Origin: an uncultured Granulosicoccus sp.
GTDB lineage: Bacteria; Pseudomonadota; Gammaproteobacteria; Granulosicoccales; Granulosicoccaceae
NCBI GenBank assembly: GCA_947495035.1
Contig: CANLXI010000027.1
Span: forward strand, 1 to 64,000
Direction of reading: 5' to 3'
Length of the DNA stretch: 64,000 nt
Part shown: positions 7,865 to 16,835 of the stretch, piece after piece
Layout: each line of letters starts with the position of its first letter
How positions within the stretch are numbered: position 1 is the first letter of the stretch
Notes under the pieces: model-generated
The model's database searches: none
The model's input: the letters and a program-made list of their open reading frames with translations, nothing else
Told to the model about the DNA's origin: nothing
Program-made: the position numbers and the translations under genes

Positions 7865-9658
7865 TCAAGATCTTCGACTTGTTTCGTGTTTCTTGCGGTA
7901 AGGACGTGAGGATCTCATGAGTGCTTGAATGTCTGTAGCAAGGCAGGGCGGGAAAATCAGGTCTCCTTGAACCAAATGGCAACCGAGCTCCAGGGCTATC
8001 TCGAGCTGAGCTCGGGTTTCGACGCCTTTCGCCGTGACTTGCCTTCCAGTACGGTTCGCAAGATCGACGATTGCTCGCACGGTAGGATTGATCGCGGGTT
8101 CGGTATCCATGAGGGAGACGATAGAGCGATTGATCTTGAGCTTGTTCGTCGGGAACTTGTGCAGGTGCTGCAATGAGGAAGCTCCGGATCCGAAATCGTC
8201 AATGGCAATACTGATTTCACGCAGCTTGAATTCGTGCAAGAGGGCCTGGGTAGCATTGATGTCTTCCATCATGGCTGGCTCGGTGATTTCAAGCTCCAGT
8301 CTGTGTGCGGGCAGATTGCATGAGGCAAGTGCCTTGTCGACATCATCGAGCAGCATGGGTGGTGGGAGTTGAATGCCTGATATGTTGATCGTAATCTTGA
8401 CGTGATTCGGCCAACGGCTTGCTTCGAGACAGGCCTGGCGAAGTGCCCATTGTTCGATGGGTATGATGAATCCGGTGGCTTTTGCAATCGGCATGAGTTC
8501 TTCGAGCCCGATCAAGCCGCGCACGGGATGATTCCAGCGTATCATGGCCTCGACTCCGCAGATCTCCATCGAGGATGCATCGAGCTGGGGTTGATAAAAC
8601 AGTTCGAACTCCTCGTTCTCCAGCGCCTGGCAGAAGTCGGCGTTGAAAGCCTGGCGTTCGCGCTCTTTGCAGTCGAGATCGGCATGGAAGAATTCCAGTA
8701 GATTTCCACCTTTCGACTTGGCACTGTAGAGTGCCATGTCTGCATTTTTCAGGAGATGTGCAGCTGTAGTGCATGTTTCAGAGCTACAGCATATGCCTAT
8801 GCTGACACCAATTCGTGTTGGGTGAGACTCGATGATGAATGGCCTGGAAAGAGATGCTATTATCTTTTCCGATAGAGCCTGCGCCCCGTGTTCATCCTGT
8901 GTCTCCGCTGGGTCCATCAGGATAGCGAATTCATCACCGCCCAGGCGCGCCACAAGGTCGTTTGATCGACAGCAGTTCCGTAATCGATCCGCTACCTGAC
9001 GCAACAGCTCGTCTCCGGCCGGATGTCCTCTGCGGTCGTTCACTTGCTTGAAAGCGTCGAGGTCGAGATACAGAAGTATCCTGGTGCCAGGTACTGCCGT
9101 GGGTAACAGGCTATCGTTCAATCTTTCGTAAAGCGTTGCTCGGTTGCAGAGACCGGTCAAGGTGTCGTGCATTGCCAGAAACGAGATTCTTTCCTGGGCT
9201 TGATGACTCTCCGTGATGTCTCTGTGCAGTGCCACGACAGTGCCATCATCAAGAACATGTACCAGAACCTGAATTCTTGCGCCTGCTTCGGTTACGAACT
9301 CTCGTCGCCGATGTCCGGCTGTTCCGGGAAGAGGCTGATCGGGGAGCTCCATTTCCTGTCCCCGGCTCGCTGCCATGATGTCAGAGAACGAGGTTCCGCG
9401 TTGCCCCAGTTCCCTGGGCAGTTTCCAGATGTCGAGGTATTGTTGATTGCACAGTAACAGGCGATCCTGCTTGTCGAACACGCAGATGCCCAGTGGCATG
9501 AAGGCGAGTGCTGTCTTCAGAAGCGTGTTGTCGTTCTGCAGAGAGTGCAGCGAGGAGTCCGTTTCTGCCAGAAGAGGTCCAGCGGTGCAAACGGCCGTGG
9601 ACGAGACATCCAGAGCGATTCCTGTGTGATCCGATTGATCTTGTGATTCAGAACTCAC
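7865..9658 (-). CDS. PAS-GGDEF-EAL protein with degenerate EAL domain
   Basis: A cyclic-di-GMP signalling protein of 597 aa with no transmembrane segment. An N-terminal PAS domain (about residues 40-160) is followed by a GGDEF domain with intact GGDEF at 240-244 and an RSND inhibitory site (RxxD) five residues before it, so diguanylate cyclase activity is likely. The EAL domain (about 345-590) has EAM at 370-372, keeps ELEITE and DDFG, but has KIN (Asn510) in place of KID. In the AEGVET motif the glutamate is Lys544 (AKGVET). Loss of that catalytic glutamate suggests the domain senses c-di-GMP or is inert rather than acting as a phosphodiesterase. Confidence 0.9.
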   Translation of the reverse strand: MSSESQDQSDHTGIALDVSSTAVCTAGPLLAETDSSLHSLQNDNTLLKTALAFMPLGICVFDKQDRLLLCNQQYLDIWKLPRELGQRGTSFSDIMAASRGQEMELPDQPLPGTAGHRRREFVTEAGARIQVLVHVLDDGTVVALHRDITESHQAQERISFLAMHDTLTGLCNRATLYERLNDSLLPTAVPGTRILLYLDLDAFKQVNDRRGHPAGDELLRQVADRLRNCCRSNDLVARLGGDEFAILMDPAETQDEHGAQALSEKIIASLSRPFIIESHPTRIGVSIGICCSSETCTTAAHLLKNADMALYSAKSKGGNLLEFFHADLDCKERERQAFNADFCQALENEEFELFYQPQLDASSMEICGVEAMIRWNHPVRGLIGLEELMPIAKATGFIIPIEQWALRQACLEASRWPNHVKITINISGIQLPPPMLLDDVDKALASCNLPAHRLELEITEPAMMEDINATQALLHEFKLREISIAIDDFGSGASSLQHLHKFPTNKLKINRSIVSLMDTEPAINPTVRAIVDLANRTGRQVTAKGVETRAQLEIALELGCHLVQGDLIFPPCLATDIQALMRSSRPYRKKHETSRRS

Positions 9659-10103
9659 TGCTGAGTTGGCCTCCCAAGAGCTCCCCGTGCGGCATGTTCC
9701 TGATATGAGTCTGCTGGCTTGACCGGTCGGTGAACGTCATTGTCTGGCTTGCATGTCCAAGGCATCGGCAGGCGTAAGGATGAATTGAATGGAAATTGGC
9801 TGAAACTATCGTAGCCTGATGTCTCTTCGAGCTCATCGCTGTCGCTCTGACCTGGCAGCGATTGCCGATCAAGTGAGGGTTCCGTGAACAAGATCATGCG
9901 AAGCCCGGTACTGACAAAGTAGAAAAGTGCTGGCGATTTGCTCCGCCGTTTCTTCGAGTGACTGTCAACGCTGCTAACCGGCTGAATCGACTGTCGGGAC
10001 ACTGGCAGGCACGCGCCATGTTTTTCTACCGAAACGATCATCGGTCGGTGAAAGCGCTGCGTGGAGATACGGGCATCGATTCGCTCCTGTTGCGCGCAAG
10101 TTC
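9659..10103. other. Divergent intergenic region
   Basis: 445 bp between the c-di-GMP gene (minus) and the AraC-type regulator (plus), which should hold both promoters. I see no gene, array or clear operator. Confidence 0.4.
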
Positions 10104-11210
10104 ATGGGAAGCGTTATGCTGGCAGGATTCAGGTTTTTCCAGAGATTGACTTGCAGCGTGGCAACTGTCCGATCCTCCATATCCAGTAGTCTCATTTCAG
10201 GATCCTATGTGCGTGCCTTGTTGCGCGCCGTAACCGACCAGGGACACGATCCTCGCCAGTTTGCTGCCGATGAAGGTGTGACACTGGAGATGCTGGAAAG
10301 TTGTGATGAGCTGCCTGCGCAGTTGTTTGGTCGTTTGTATCAGCGGGCCATGTTGTTGTTGCAGGATGAGTCACTGGGTATGGTCAGTGGAGGGCGTGTG
10401 GCGACGGGCACGTTTCGGATGATGTGCTTGTGCGTCATCCACCGGCCCACTTTGCGAGCCGTCATCGAGCGCGCCGGTGAGTTTCTGGACATCTGTAACG
10501 GGATGGCGATCAAACCCTGCATTCTGCCTACCTACGACAGTGTTGCGGTGGGCTTTGCTACCGTGAGCGAAGGACAAAGTCGGACCTTGAAGCAGATACT
10601 GGAAGCCGATGGGCCCATGCGTGTCCGGACGTCACTATTCATGTGGTACAACTTGCTCAGCTGGTTCGCCGGCCGTTCGTTGGCATTGAAGCGTGTCGAA
10701 TTCGAATTCGACAAGCCCGTGAATGGGGCACAGTGGAGCAAGCTCTTTCGCTGCCCGGTGGAGTTTTCCTGCGAACAATCCTTGTTGAGGTTTGAAAAGT
10801 CAGTTCTTGATCTGCCGAACGTGCAGTCTGAGCAGTCATTGTCCGTGTTCCTCAAATCGGCGCCTTATCGTCTGATTGTGCCGTCCTATCATGATCAACG
10901 ATTGAGTGATCGGGTGCTGGGGATCTTTGGCGATGATCTGTCGAGACGGTTGCCTGGTGCTGAACAAGTCAGCCATCAGCTTGGCATGTCCGTCAGTACG
11001 CTCAGACGCCAACTTCTCGACGAAGGGACCTCTTTCCAGCGCCTGAAGGATGAATGCAGGCAAGCGGCGGCCATGCAATATCTGGCCACGGGTGAGCTGA
11101 CCTACACCGAAATTGCGGGTTTGCTGGGCTTTGATGAAGTCAGTGCCTTTTTTCGGGCATTTCGACGTTGGACAGGCACGACCCCGTCAGGCTACAGGGC
11201 CAGCCTGTAG
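10104..11210 (+). CDS. AraC family transcriptional regulator
   Basis: DNA-binding regulator with an N-terminal AraC-type ligand-binding domain (the arabinose-binding-like form seen in OruR/ArgR-type regulators) and a C-terminal double helix-turn-helix. In the latter, VSHQLGMSVSTLRRQL is the first helix pair and YTEIAGLLGFDEVSAFFRAFRRWTG the conserved second half. The protein is 368 aa if the ATG at 10104 is used; the first 30 residues look non-conserved and another start at 10119 or later is possible. An intrinsic terminator overlaps its stop. It may control the channel gene downstream or an unlinked target; its ligand is not deducible. Confidence 0.85.
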   Translation: MGSVMLAGFRFFQRLTCSVATVRSSISSSLISGSYVRALLRAVTDQGHDPRQFAADEGVTLEMLESCDELPAQLFGRLYQRAMLLLQDESLGMVSGGRVATGTFRMMCLCVIHRPTLRAVIERAGEFLDICNGMAIKPCILPTYDSVAVGFATVSEGQSRTLKQILEADGPMRVRTSLFMWYNLLSWFAGRSLALKRVEFEFDKPVNGAQWSKLFRCPVEFSCEQSLLRFEKSVLDLPNVQSEQSLSVFLKSAPYRLIVPSYHDQRLSDRVLGIFGDDLSRRLPGAEQVSHQLGMSVSTLRRQLLDEGTSFQRLKDECRQAAAMQYLATGELTYTEIAGLLGFDEVSAFFRAFRRWTGTTPSGYRASL

Positions 11211-11219
11211 GGTTTTTTT
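11192..11219 (+). terminator. Intrinsic terminator of the AraC-type gene
   Basis: A 7-bp perfect stem CTACAGG/CCTGTAG with a 5-nt loop is followed directly by GGTTTTTTT. The right arm contains the TAG stop codon of the regulator, so the hairpin overlaps the coding end. Confidence 0.85.
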
Positions 11220-11294
11220 CTATCGGTTGTGCCATTGCGAGTGGCGCTGATCTACCATCTGCGTTCGTTTCCAACCTGGCGATATTTCAGACCG

Positions 11295-12116
11295 ATGACT
11301 TCCGAATCCCGACTTCGACCAATGTGGCGTCAACAGCTGGGTGACTGGATTGCACAGCCGAGAATCGAACGTGCGCTGATTGCGTTGATCATCATCAATG
11401 CCGTGATTCTCGGGTTGGAAACGTCACCGAGCATCATGGCGGTACACGGAAGCTGGTTGAAGGCGCTGGACATGCTGATACTGTCGGTTTTCGTGGTCGA
11501 ACTGGCACTGCGTATCATTGCTCACGGTGGTCGCTTCTTTCGAGATCCGTGGAGTCTGTTCGATTTTGCCGTAGTCGCCATCGCGCTGGTGCCTGCCAGT
11601 GGTCCACTGGCCGTGCTGCGAACGTTGCGAGTTCTGCGTGTGCTGCGAATTCTGACTCTGATGCCATCCATGCGTCGTGTGGTTGGTGGTCTGGTCAGCG
11701 CGATACCCGGTCTCAGTTCGGTTGTGCTGCTGATGGGGTTGATTTTCTATGTTGCGGCTGTGGTTGCCACCGGCTTGTTCGGGGGGCAGTTTCCGCAATG
11801 GTTTGGTGGCCTTGGCGAAACGGCTTACACCCTGTTTCAGGTGATGACTCTGGAGAGCTGGTCGATGGGGATTGCCAGGCCGGTTATCGAGGCCTATCCG
11901 TTTGCCTGGGTGTTCTTCGTGATCTTCATTCTGGTGACGACCTTCACGATGCTGAATCTGTTCATCGCGGTCATCGTCAACGCCACGCAGGCCGAACACG
12001 ATGTCGACAATGCCAGACACGTCGAAGACCAGCATGATCAGACTCGCGCCGAAGTCCGCGCACTGTCTGCTGAAATCGCCACCCTGAAAGCCATGCTGGA
12101 GAACAGACACCCATGA
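11295..12116 (+). CDS. Voltage-gated sodium channel, BacNaV type
   Basis: Single-domain six-helix ion channel that would assemble as a homotetramer in the inner membrane. The S4 voltage sensor has arginines at 109, 112, 115 and 118 (RTLRVLRVLR), and the pore filter reads TLESW at 185-189, the sodium-selective signature of NaChBac-like channels. After S6 comes a charged region predicted to form the C-terminal coiled coil (EVRALSAEIATLKAMLE). I use the ATG at 11295 (273 aa); an upstream in-frame ATG at 11229 is less likely. The last residues NRHP and the stop codon are encoded by the first unit of a 38-bp repeat array, so the repeat sets the protein's end. Confidence 0.92.
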   Translation: MTSESRLRPMWRQQLGDWIAQPRIERALIALIIINAVILGLETSPSIMAVHGSWLKALDMLILSVFVVELALRIIAHGGRFFRDPWSLFDFAVVAIALVPASGPLAVLRTLRVLRVLRILTLMPSMRRVVGGLVSAIPGLSSVVLLMGLIFYVAAVVATGLFGGQFPQWFGGLGETAYTLFQVMTLESWSMGIARPVIEAYPFAWVFFVIFILVTTFTMLNLFIAVIVNATQAEHDVDNARHVEDQHDQTRAEVRALSAEIATLKAMLENRHP

Positions 12117-12332
12117 ACCGGATGCAGCTCCAGGCCGATATCAGACGCCCATGAATCGGATGCAGGCTCGGGCTGATTTCAGACACCCATGAACCGGATG
12201 CAGGTTCGTGCCGGTATCAGACATCCATGAATCCAATGCAGTACCCGGCCGCCACAAGACACCCATGAATCCAGTACGGTTATCGGCCGATATCAGACAC
12301 CCATATCGGCCGGCAGCATCCTGATTCCCATC
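12105..12332. repeat. 38-bp phased array of the dispersed decamer, six units
   Basis: AGACACCCAT or a one-mismatch variant begins at 12105, 12143, 12181, 12219, 12257 and 12295, exactly 38 bp apart each time. In units 1-5 the decamer is followed by GAA(C/T)C and a GGATGCAG-like block, then a poorly conserved stretch. Most units close with ATATC or a similar run before the next decamer. The first unit contains the channel gene's stop codon. It is unlike CRISPR: the repeats are degenerate and the spacers are related to each other. Confidence 0.93.
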
Positions 12333-12343
12333 CCCGTGCGAAC

Positions 12344-12414
12344 AGACCCATGCGCTCCCGGCTCCCCCCCCCTTGATACCAGACACCCATATCCGCCCAC
12401 CATCAGACACCCAC
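12344..12414. repeat. Decayed decamer copies after the 38-bp array
   Basis: A truncated AGACCCAT lies at 12344, an exact AGACACCCAT at 12381 and AGACACCCAC at 12405, with irregular spacing. A run of ten cytosines with one T flank lies between them near 12365. Confidence 0.7.
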
Positions 12415-12601
12415 ACGCCAGCCAGCCTTCCTTGCCCGATAAAGTCAATTTTCCGTCACGACAGAAAGTCACGTAACTAGCTGAATTGGCGTGATCTGGC
12501 AGCGGTAAATTCCATCAATGAACGATTTTGTCAGTAAATTCGCCTCTATTCGTCATTGAGTTCGAACCGAGATCGGCCGACACTTCGGGTAGTTCAAATT
12601 T
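12415..12601. other. AT-richer leader before the beta-oxidation block
   Basis: A stretch more AT-rich than its surroundings, likely holding the promoter of the acyl-CoA dehydrogenase gene. No clear sigma-70 pair or known operator could be assigned. Confidence 0.35.
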
Positions 12602-12650
12602 ATGGGTGTCTGCCAATGAGTGGGTACGAATCAATGGGTGTCTGCCAATG
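12602..12650. repeat. Direct duplication containing the decamer at the acyl-CoA dehydrogenase start
   Basis: ATGGGTGTCTGCCAATGA occurs at 12602 and again at 12634 (32 bp apart). The second copy contains the ATG used as the dehydrogenase start (12648). No good purine-rich ribosome-binding site is visible apart from the GGGTG of the repeat itself. Confidence 0.85.
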
Positions 12651-14447
12651 ACCGGTTACAAGCCGCCGATGCAGGATATGCGCTTCGCCATGCGGGACGT
12701 TCTGGGTTTCGATGAGCACTACGCCGGATTGCCGGGCGGACAGGATGCGACGCCGGATGTGGTGGATGCGATTCTCGAGGAAGGGGCGAAATTTGCTCGC
12801 GAGGTGCTCAGCCCGCTTAACGCGATTGGTGACCAGCAGGGCTGCACCTGGAAGGATGGAGAAGTCACGACGCCCGAGGGTTTTCGCGATGCGTATCAGC
12901 AATTTGTCGATGGCGGCTGGCCATCCATGACACAGTCCGAAGCGCTTGGCGGTCAGGGTTTGCCCGAATCGCTCGGCACCGTCCTGTCGGAGATGAATGG
13001 CACGGCCAACTGGTCCTGGTCCATGTACCCGGGCCTGTCCCACGGCGCCATGAACACGCTGGCTGCCCATGGCACTGAAGCCCAGCAACAAGCCTATCTG
13101 ACACGCCTGGTCTCCGGTGAGTGGACAGGCACCATGTGCCTTACCGAATCCCACTGCGGTACCGATCTTGGTCTGCTGAAGACACGTGCCGAGCCCAATG
13201 AGGATGGCAGTTACGCGATTACCGGGCAGAAGATCTTCATCTCTGCCGGTGAGCACGACATGGCCGACAATATCGTGCACATCGTACTGGCCCGTCTGCC
13301 GGATGCGCCGAAGGGCACTCGCGGCATCTCTCTGTTCATCGTCCCCAAGTTCTCTCTGACCGACGAGGGAGATGTGGGTGTCCGAAACCAGGTGAGCTGC
13401 GGCTCGATCGAGCACAAGATGGGGATTCATGGCAATGCCACTTGTGTGCTGAACTTCGATGGGGCGAAAGGGTTTCTGATCGGACCGCCGAATCGGGGCC
13501 TGAACTGCATGTTCACCTTCATGAACACCGCCCGGATAGGGACAGCCATACAGGGGCTGGCGCACACCGAACTGGCCTTTCAGGGCTCGTTGGCCTACGC
13601 CCGGGAGCGTCTGCAGATGCGTTCGCTCTCCGGCGATGCAGCGCCCGACAAGGCCGCCGATCCGATCATTGTCCACCCGGATGTCCGGCGCATGCTGCTG
13701 ACCCAGAAGGCCCTGGCCGAAGGGGGAAGAATGTTCATCTATCGCTGTGCACAGCTGGTCGATATCGCCCACCAGTCAAGCAGTGAAGAGGCGCGCGCCG
13801 CAGCGGAGCAGGAGTTGGCACTGCTGACGCCCATCGCCAAGGCCTTCCTGACCGAAACCGGTTTTGAAGCCGCCAATCTCGGCCTGCAGGTATTCGGCGG
13901 ACACGGTTACATCAAGGAATGGGGCATGGAGCAGAATGTTCGCGATGCGCGGATATCGATGATCTACGAAGGCACGACCGGTATTCAGGCCATCGACCTG
14001 CTGGGACGCAAGGTACTGGGTTCCAGAGGTGCTCTGTTGAGCGCTTACACGAAGCAGGTCCACAAGTTCTGCAGGCAATATCAGGATGAACCGAAGCTGC
14101 AGCGTTACATCCGCCCTCTGGCCGAGGCCAACAGGCAATGGGGAGACATCACTCAGCGCATCGGCATGGCCGCCATTCAGGATAAGGAGGAAGCCGGCGC
14201 AGCATCGGTGGATTACCTGATGTATTCGGGTTATGTCGTCATGGCCTATTTCTGGGCGCAAGCAGCCGTCGCCGCCGAACGCAAGCTGGAAGCTGGTGAG
14301 GGAGACGCGGTCTTCCTGCGAGCAAAGCTGTTCACGGCGCGCTTCTACATGGAGCGCCTGCTGCCACGCACCAGCACCCTGGCCATCACGATGAGCTCGG
14401 GTGCCGATAATCTGATGGATCTGGACGAGGCCCACTTCGCGCTCTGA
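12648..14447 (+). CDS. Acyl-CoA dehydrogenase (FadE-like, long form)
   Basis: FAD-dependent first step of fatty acid beta-oxidation, making the trans-2-enoyl-CoA. 599 aa: the acyl-CoA dehydrogenase N-terminal, middle (CLTESHCGTDLG) and C-terminal domains, then the extra C-terminal domain common in bacterial forms of about 600 aa. The catalytic glutamate is in MIYEGTTGIQAIDLLGRK. The start at 12648 (MTGYKPPMQDMRF) matches the family; the frame runs back to 12528 only through decamer repeats. Residues around DVGVR (13374) coincide with a two-mismatch decamer. fadB and fadA follow, together giving a full beta-oxidation cycle. Confidence 0.94.
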   Translation: MTGYKPPMQDMRFAMRDVLGFDEHYAGLPGGQDATPDVVDAILEEGAKFAREVLSPLNAIGDQQGCTWKDGEVTTPEGFRDAYQQFVDGGWPSMTQSEALGGQGLPESLGTVLSEMNGTANWSWSMYPGLSHGAMNTLAAHGTEAQQQAYLTRLVSGEWTGTMCLTESHCGTDLGLLKTRAEPNEDGSYAITGQKIFISAGEHDMADNIVHIVLARLPDAPKGTRGISLFIVPKFSLTDEGDVGVRNQVSCGSIEHKMGIHGNATCVLNFDGAKGFLIGPPNRGLNCMFTFMNTARIGTAIQGLAHTELAFQGSLAYARERLQMRSLSGDAAPDKAADPIIVHPDVRRMLLTQKALAEGGRMFIYRCAQLVDIAHQSSSEEARAAAEQELALLTPIAKAFLTETGFEAANLGLQVFGGHGYIKEWGMEQNVRDARISMIYEGTTGIQAIDLLGRKVLGSRGALLSAYTKQVHKFCRQYQDEPKLQRYIRPLAEANRQWGDITQRIGMAAIQDKEEAGAASVDYLMYSGYVVMAYFWAQAAVAAERKLEAGEGDAVFLRAKLFTARFYMERLLPRTSTLAITMSSGADNLMDLDEAHFAL

Positions 14448-14648
14448 TCGTCGCGGCGCTCGGCGAGCCCGGGTAGCCAGCAGCATTGCCATGCACGTAA
14501 CATGGCAGGAATGTTCGGTTGTCTGCCAGCTCGGGGTCGGCGTAACATTCACTCTCTGGTGCAGGCAATCACTCTGCAGCAGCCCGTATGCTTTCACGAA
14601 GCGCCGGGCTGTTGCCCATTCGTACAATAACCGTAGGAGCTTTCGCTC

Positions 14649-16835
14649 ATGCTTTTCAACGGCGCAGCCTTCAAGCTGACACGCGACAATGACATCCTCG
14701 AGCTGTCTTTCGACAGCGAAGGGCAGAAGGTCAATGTCTTCAATCGCAATGCCCTGACGGAATTCGGTCAGGTTCTGACCGAGATCGAAAAGGAATCAGG
14801 AGTGGCAGGACTTGTATTGTCCAGCACCAAGGGTGTGTTCATTGCAGGCGCGGACATCACCGAGTTTCTCGGCTACTTCGCATCACCCGATGAAGTGCTG
14901 ATGACCATGCTCGATGAAGTCAACGGCATGTTCAATCGCTTCGAGGATCTGCCCTTCCCGACAGTGGCTGCCATCAACGGTGAGGCCCAGGGTGGCGGTT
15001 TCGAGATCTGTCTGGCCAGTGATTTTCGCGTCGCTGCTCCCGGCGCCCGCATGGGCTTGCCGGAAGTGAAGCTCGGCATCATGCCGGGCTGGGGTGGTTC
15101 CATCCGCTTGCCGCGGCTCATCGGTGTGGACAATGCCTTTGAATGGATGTGCACCGGTGTATCGAAGAAGGCGGCTGATGCCTTGAAGGATGGTGCAATC
15201 GATGCGGTCGTTCATGATGGTGATGTTCGCGCCGCCGCTATCTCCATCATCGAGCAGGTGCGTGACGGCAAGATCGAAGTGGCCTCACGCCGCGCCCTGA
15301 AGAAGTCTCCTCTGAAACTCTCGGAGCTGGAATTCAATATGGCCATCGAATCGGCCAAGGGCGTGGTTGGCGCCAAGGCCGGGCCACATTATCCGTCGCC
15401 CCTGACGATTGTCGGCACCGTGGCCAGGCATGCGGGCAAGTCACGTGATGAGGCGCTGCAGATCGAAAGCGCCAGCTTCGTGAAGCTGGGCAAGACCGAC
15501 GTCGCCGCCAGCCTGGTCAGCATCTTCCTGAATGATCAGGCCCTGAAGCGACTGGCTCGCAAGCAGAGCAAGGATGCACGACCCGTGAAACACTCGGCAG
15601 TACTCGGAGCCGGAATCATGGGAGGTGGGGTTGCCTACCAATCAGCATCCAATGGTGTGCCCATCATCATGAAGGACATTCGCCAGGAGGCCCTGCAGGC
15701 AGGTCTTGATGAAGCGGGCAAGCTGCTGAAGAAGCAGATCAGTCGTGGCAGGATGAAGCCCGAGGGCATGGCCGGGGTACTCAACGCCATTCAACCGGCG
15801 CTGAGCTATGGCGAATTCGGTGCGGTGGATCTGGTGGTCGAAGCCGTGGTCGAGAATCCGAAAGTCAAGATGGCGGTGCTGGCCGAAGTGGAAGAGCAGG
15901 TCAGCGACGACACCATCGTCACCACCAACACCTCCACCATCTCGGTCGATCTGCTGGCCTCTGCGCTGAAGCGCCCCGAGAACTTCTGTGGCATGCATTT
16001 CTTCAACCCGGTGCATGCGATGCCTCTGGTTGAGGTCATTCGTGCCAGCACCTCGTCGGAAGAAGCCATTGCCACCACCGTGGCCTATGCCCAGGCCATG
16101 CGCAAGACACCTATCGTGGTCAATGACTGTCCGGGCTTTCTGGTGAACCGTATCCTGTTTGCCTATTTTGCCGGCTTCAACAAGCTCATTGCCGATGGTG
16201 CGGATTTTCGGGCCATTGACAAGGCACTGGAGAAGTTCGGTTGGCCCATGGGACCCGCCTACCTGCTGGATGTGGTGGGCATGGATACCGGCAAGCATGC
16301 GGCTGATGTCATTGCCGAAGGTTTTCCCGACCGCATGGCCAGCGAGACCAAGACCATCGTCGATGCGCTGTATGAAGCCGATCGCCTCGGTCAGAAGAAC
16401 GGCAAGGGCTTCTATCGTTACGAAGCCGACAAGCGTGGCAAGCCGCAGAAGCTGCCTGATCCGGATGTCGACCAGATCGTCGCCAGTGTGCAGACGGCCA
16501 GTGCCGAGTTCAATGAGCAGGATATCGTCGATCGCCTGATGATTCCCCTGTGCATCGAAGCTGCTCGCTGCCTGGAAGACAACATAGTCAGCGCAGCGTT
16601 CGAAGTGGATATGGGCCTGGTATACGGAGTCGGTTTTCCGCCGTTCCGCGGTGGTGCCCTGCATCATGTGGATACGATGGGCATGGCCGCCTTCTGCCAG
16701 CGGGCCGATGAATTCGCCGAGCTGGGTGCCTTGTATCACCCGACAGAGACCATGCGCAAGATGGCACAGAACGGGGAGACGTATCACGCAAAGGCTGCCG
16801 CAGGTGCAGCTGACAACTCAGGAGCACAGTCATGA
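14649..16835 (+). CDS. fadB: Fatty-acid oxidation multifunctional alpha subunit (enoyl-CoA hydratase / 3-hydroxyacyl-CoA dehydrogenase)
   Basis: Hydrates enoyl-CoA and oxidises 3-hydroxyacyl-CoA with NAD. The N-terminal crotonase domain has the oxyanion-hole sequences IAGADITEF and GEAQGGGFEICLASD. From about residue 315 comes a Rossmann NAD-binding domain (VLGAGIMGGGVAY) and then the hydroxyacyl dehydrogenase C-terminal domain (NRILFAYF..., FPPFRGG). 728 aa, the usual FadB/FadJ size. The start is supported by AGGAGC before the ATG. The stop overlaps the fadA start (ATGA), so the alpha and beta subunits are translationally coupled. Confidence 0.95.
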   Translation: MLFNGAAFKLTRDNDILELSFDSEGQKVNVFNRNALTEFGQVLTEIEKESGVAGLVLSSTKGVFIAGADITEFLGYFASPDEVLMTMLDEVNGMFNRFEDLPFPTVAAINGEAQGGGFEICLASDFRVAAPGARMGLPEVKLGIMPGWGGSIRLPRLIGVDNAFEWMCTGVSKKAADALKDGAIDAVVHDGDVRAAAISIIEQVRDGKIEVASRRALKKSPLKLSELEFNMAIESAKGVVGAKAGPHYPSPLTIVGTVARHAGKSRDEALQIESASFVKLGKTDVAASLVSIFLNDQALKRLARKQSKDARPVKHSAVLGAGIMGGGVAYQSASNGVPIIMKDIRQEALQAGLDEAGKLLKKQISRGRMKPEGMAGVLNAIQPALSYGEFGAVDLVVEAVVENPKVKMAVLAEVEEQVSDDTIVTTNTSTISVDLLASALKRPENFCGMHFFNPVHAMPLVEVIRASTSSEEAIATTVAYAQAMRKTPIVVNDCPGFLVNRILFAYFAGFNKLIADGADFRAIDKALEKFGWPMGPAYLLDVVGMDTGKHAADVIAEGFPDRMASETKTIVDALYEADRLGQKNGKGFYRYEADKRGKPQKLPDPDVDQIVASVQTASAEFNEQDIVDRLMIPLCIEAARCLEDNIVSAAFEVDMGLVYGVGFPPFRGGALHHVDTMGMAAFCQRADEFAELGALYHPTETMRKMAQNGETYHAKAAAGAADNSGAQS

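Noticed and set aside
12105..12414. CRISPR array
   Set aside because: The period is regular, but the repeats are degenerate, the spacers resemble one another, the conserved core is only about 10-23 bp, and no cas genes are present.
12528..12647. N-terminal extension of the acyl-CoA dehydrogenase
   Set aside because: Reads through the decamer duplication; family start MTGYKPPMQDMRF begins at 12648.
16111..16120. AGACACCTAT in fadB as another decamer copy
   Set aside because: One mismatch, and the encoded KTPIVVND is conserved in the family, so chance is sufficient.
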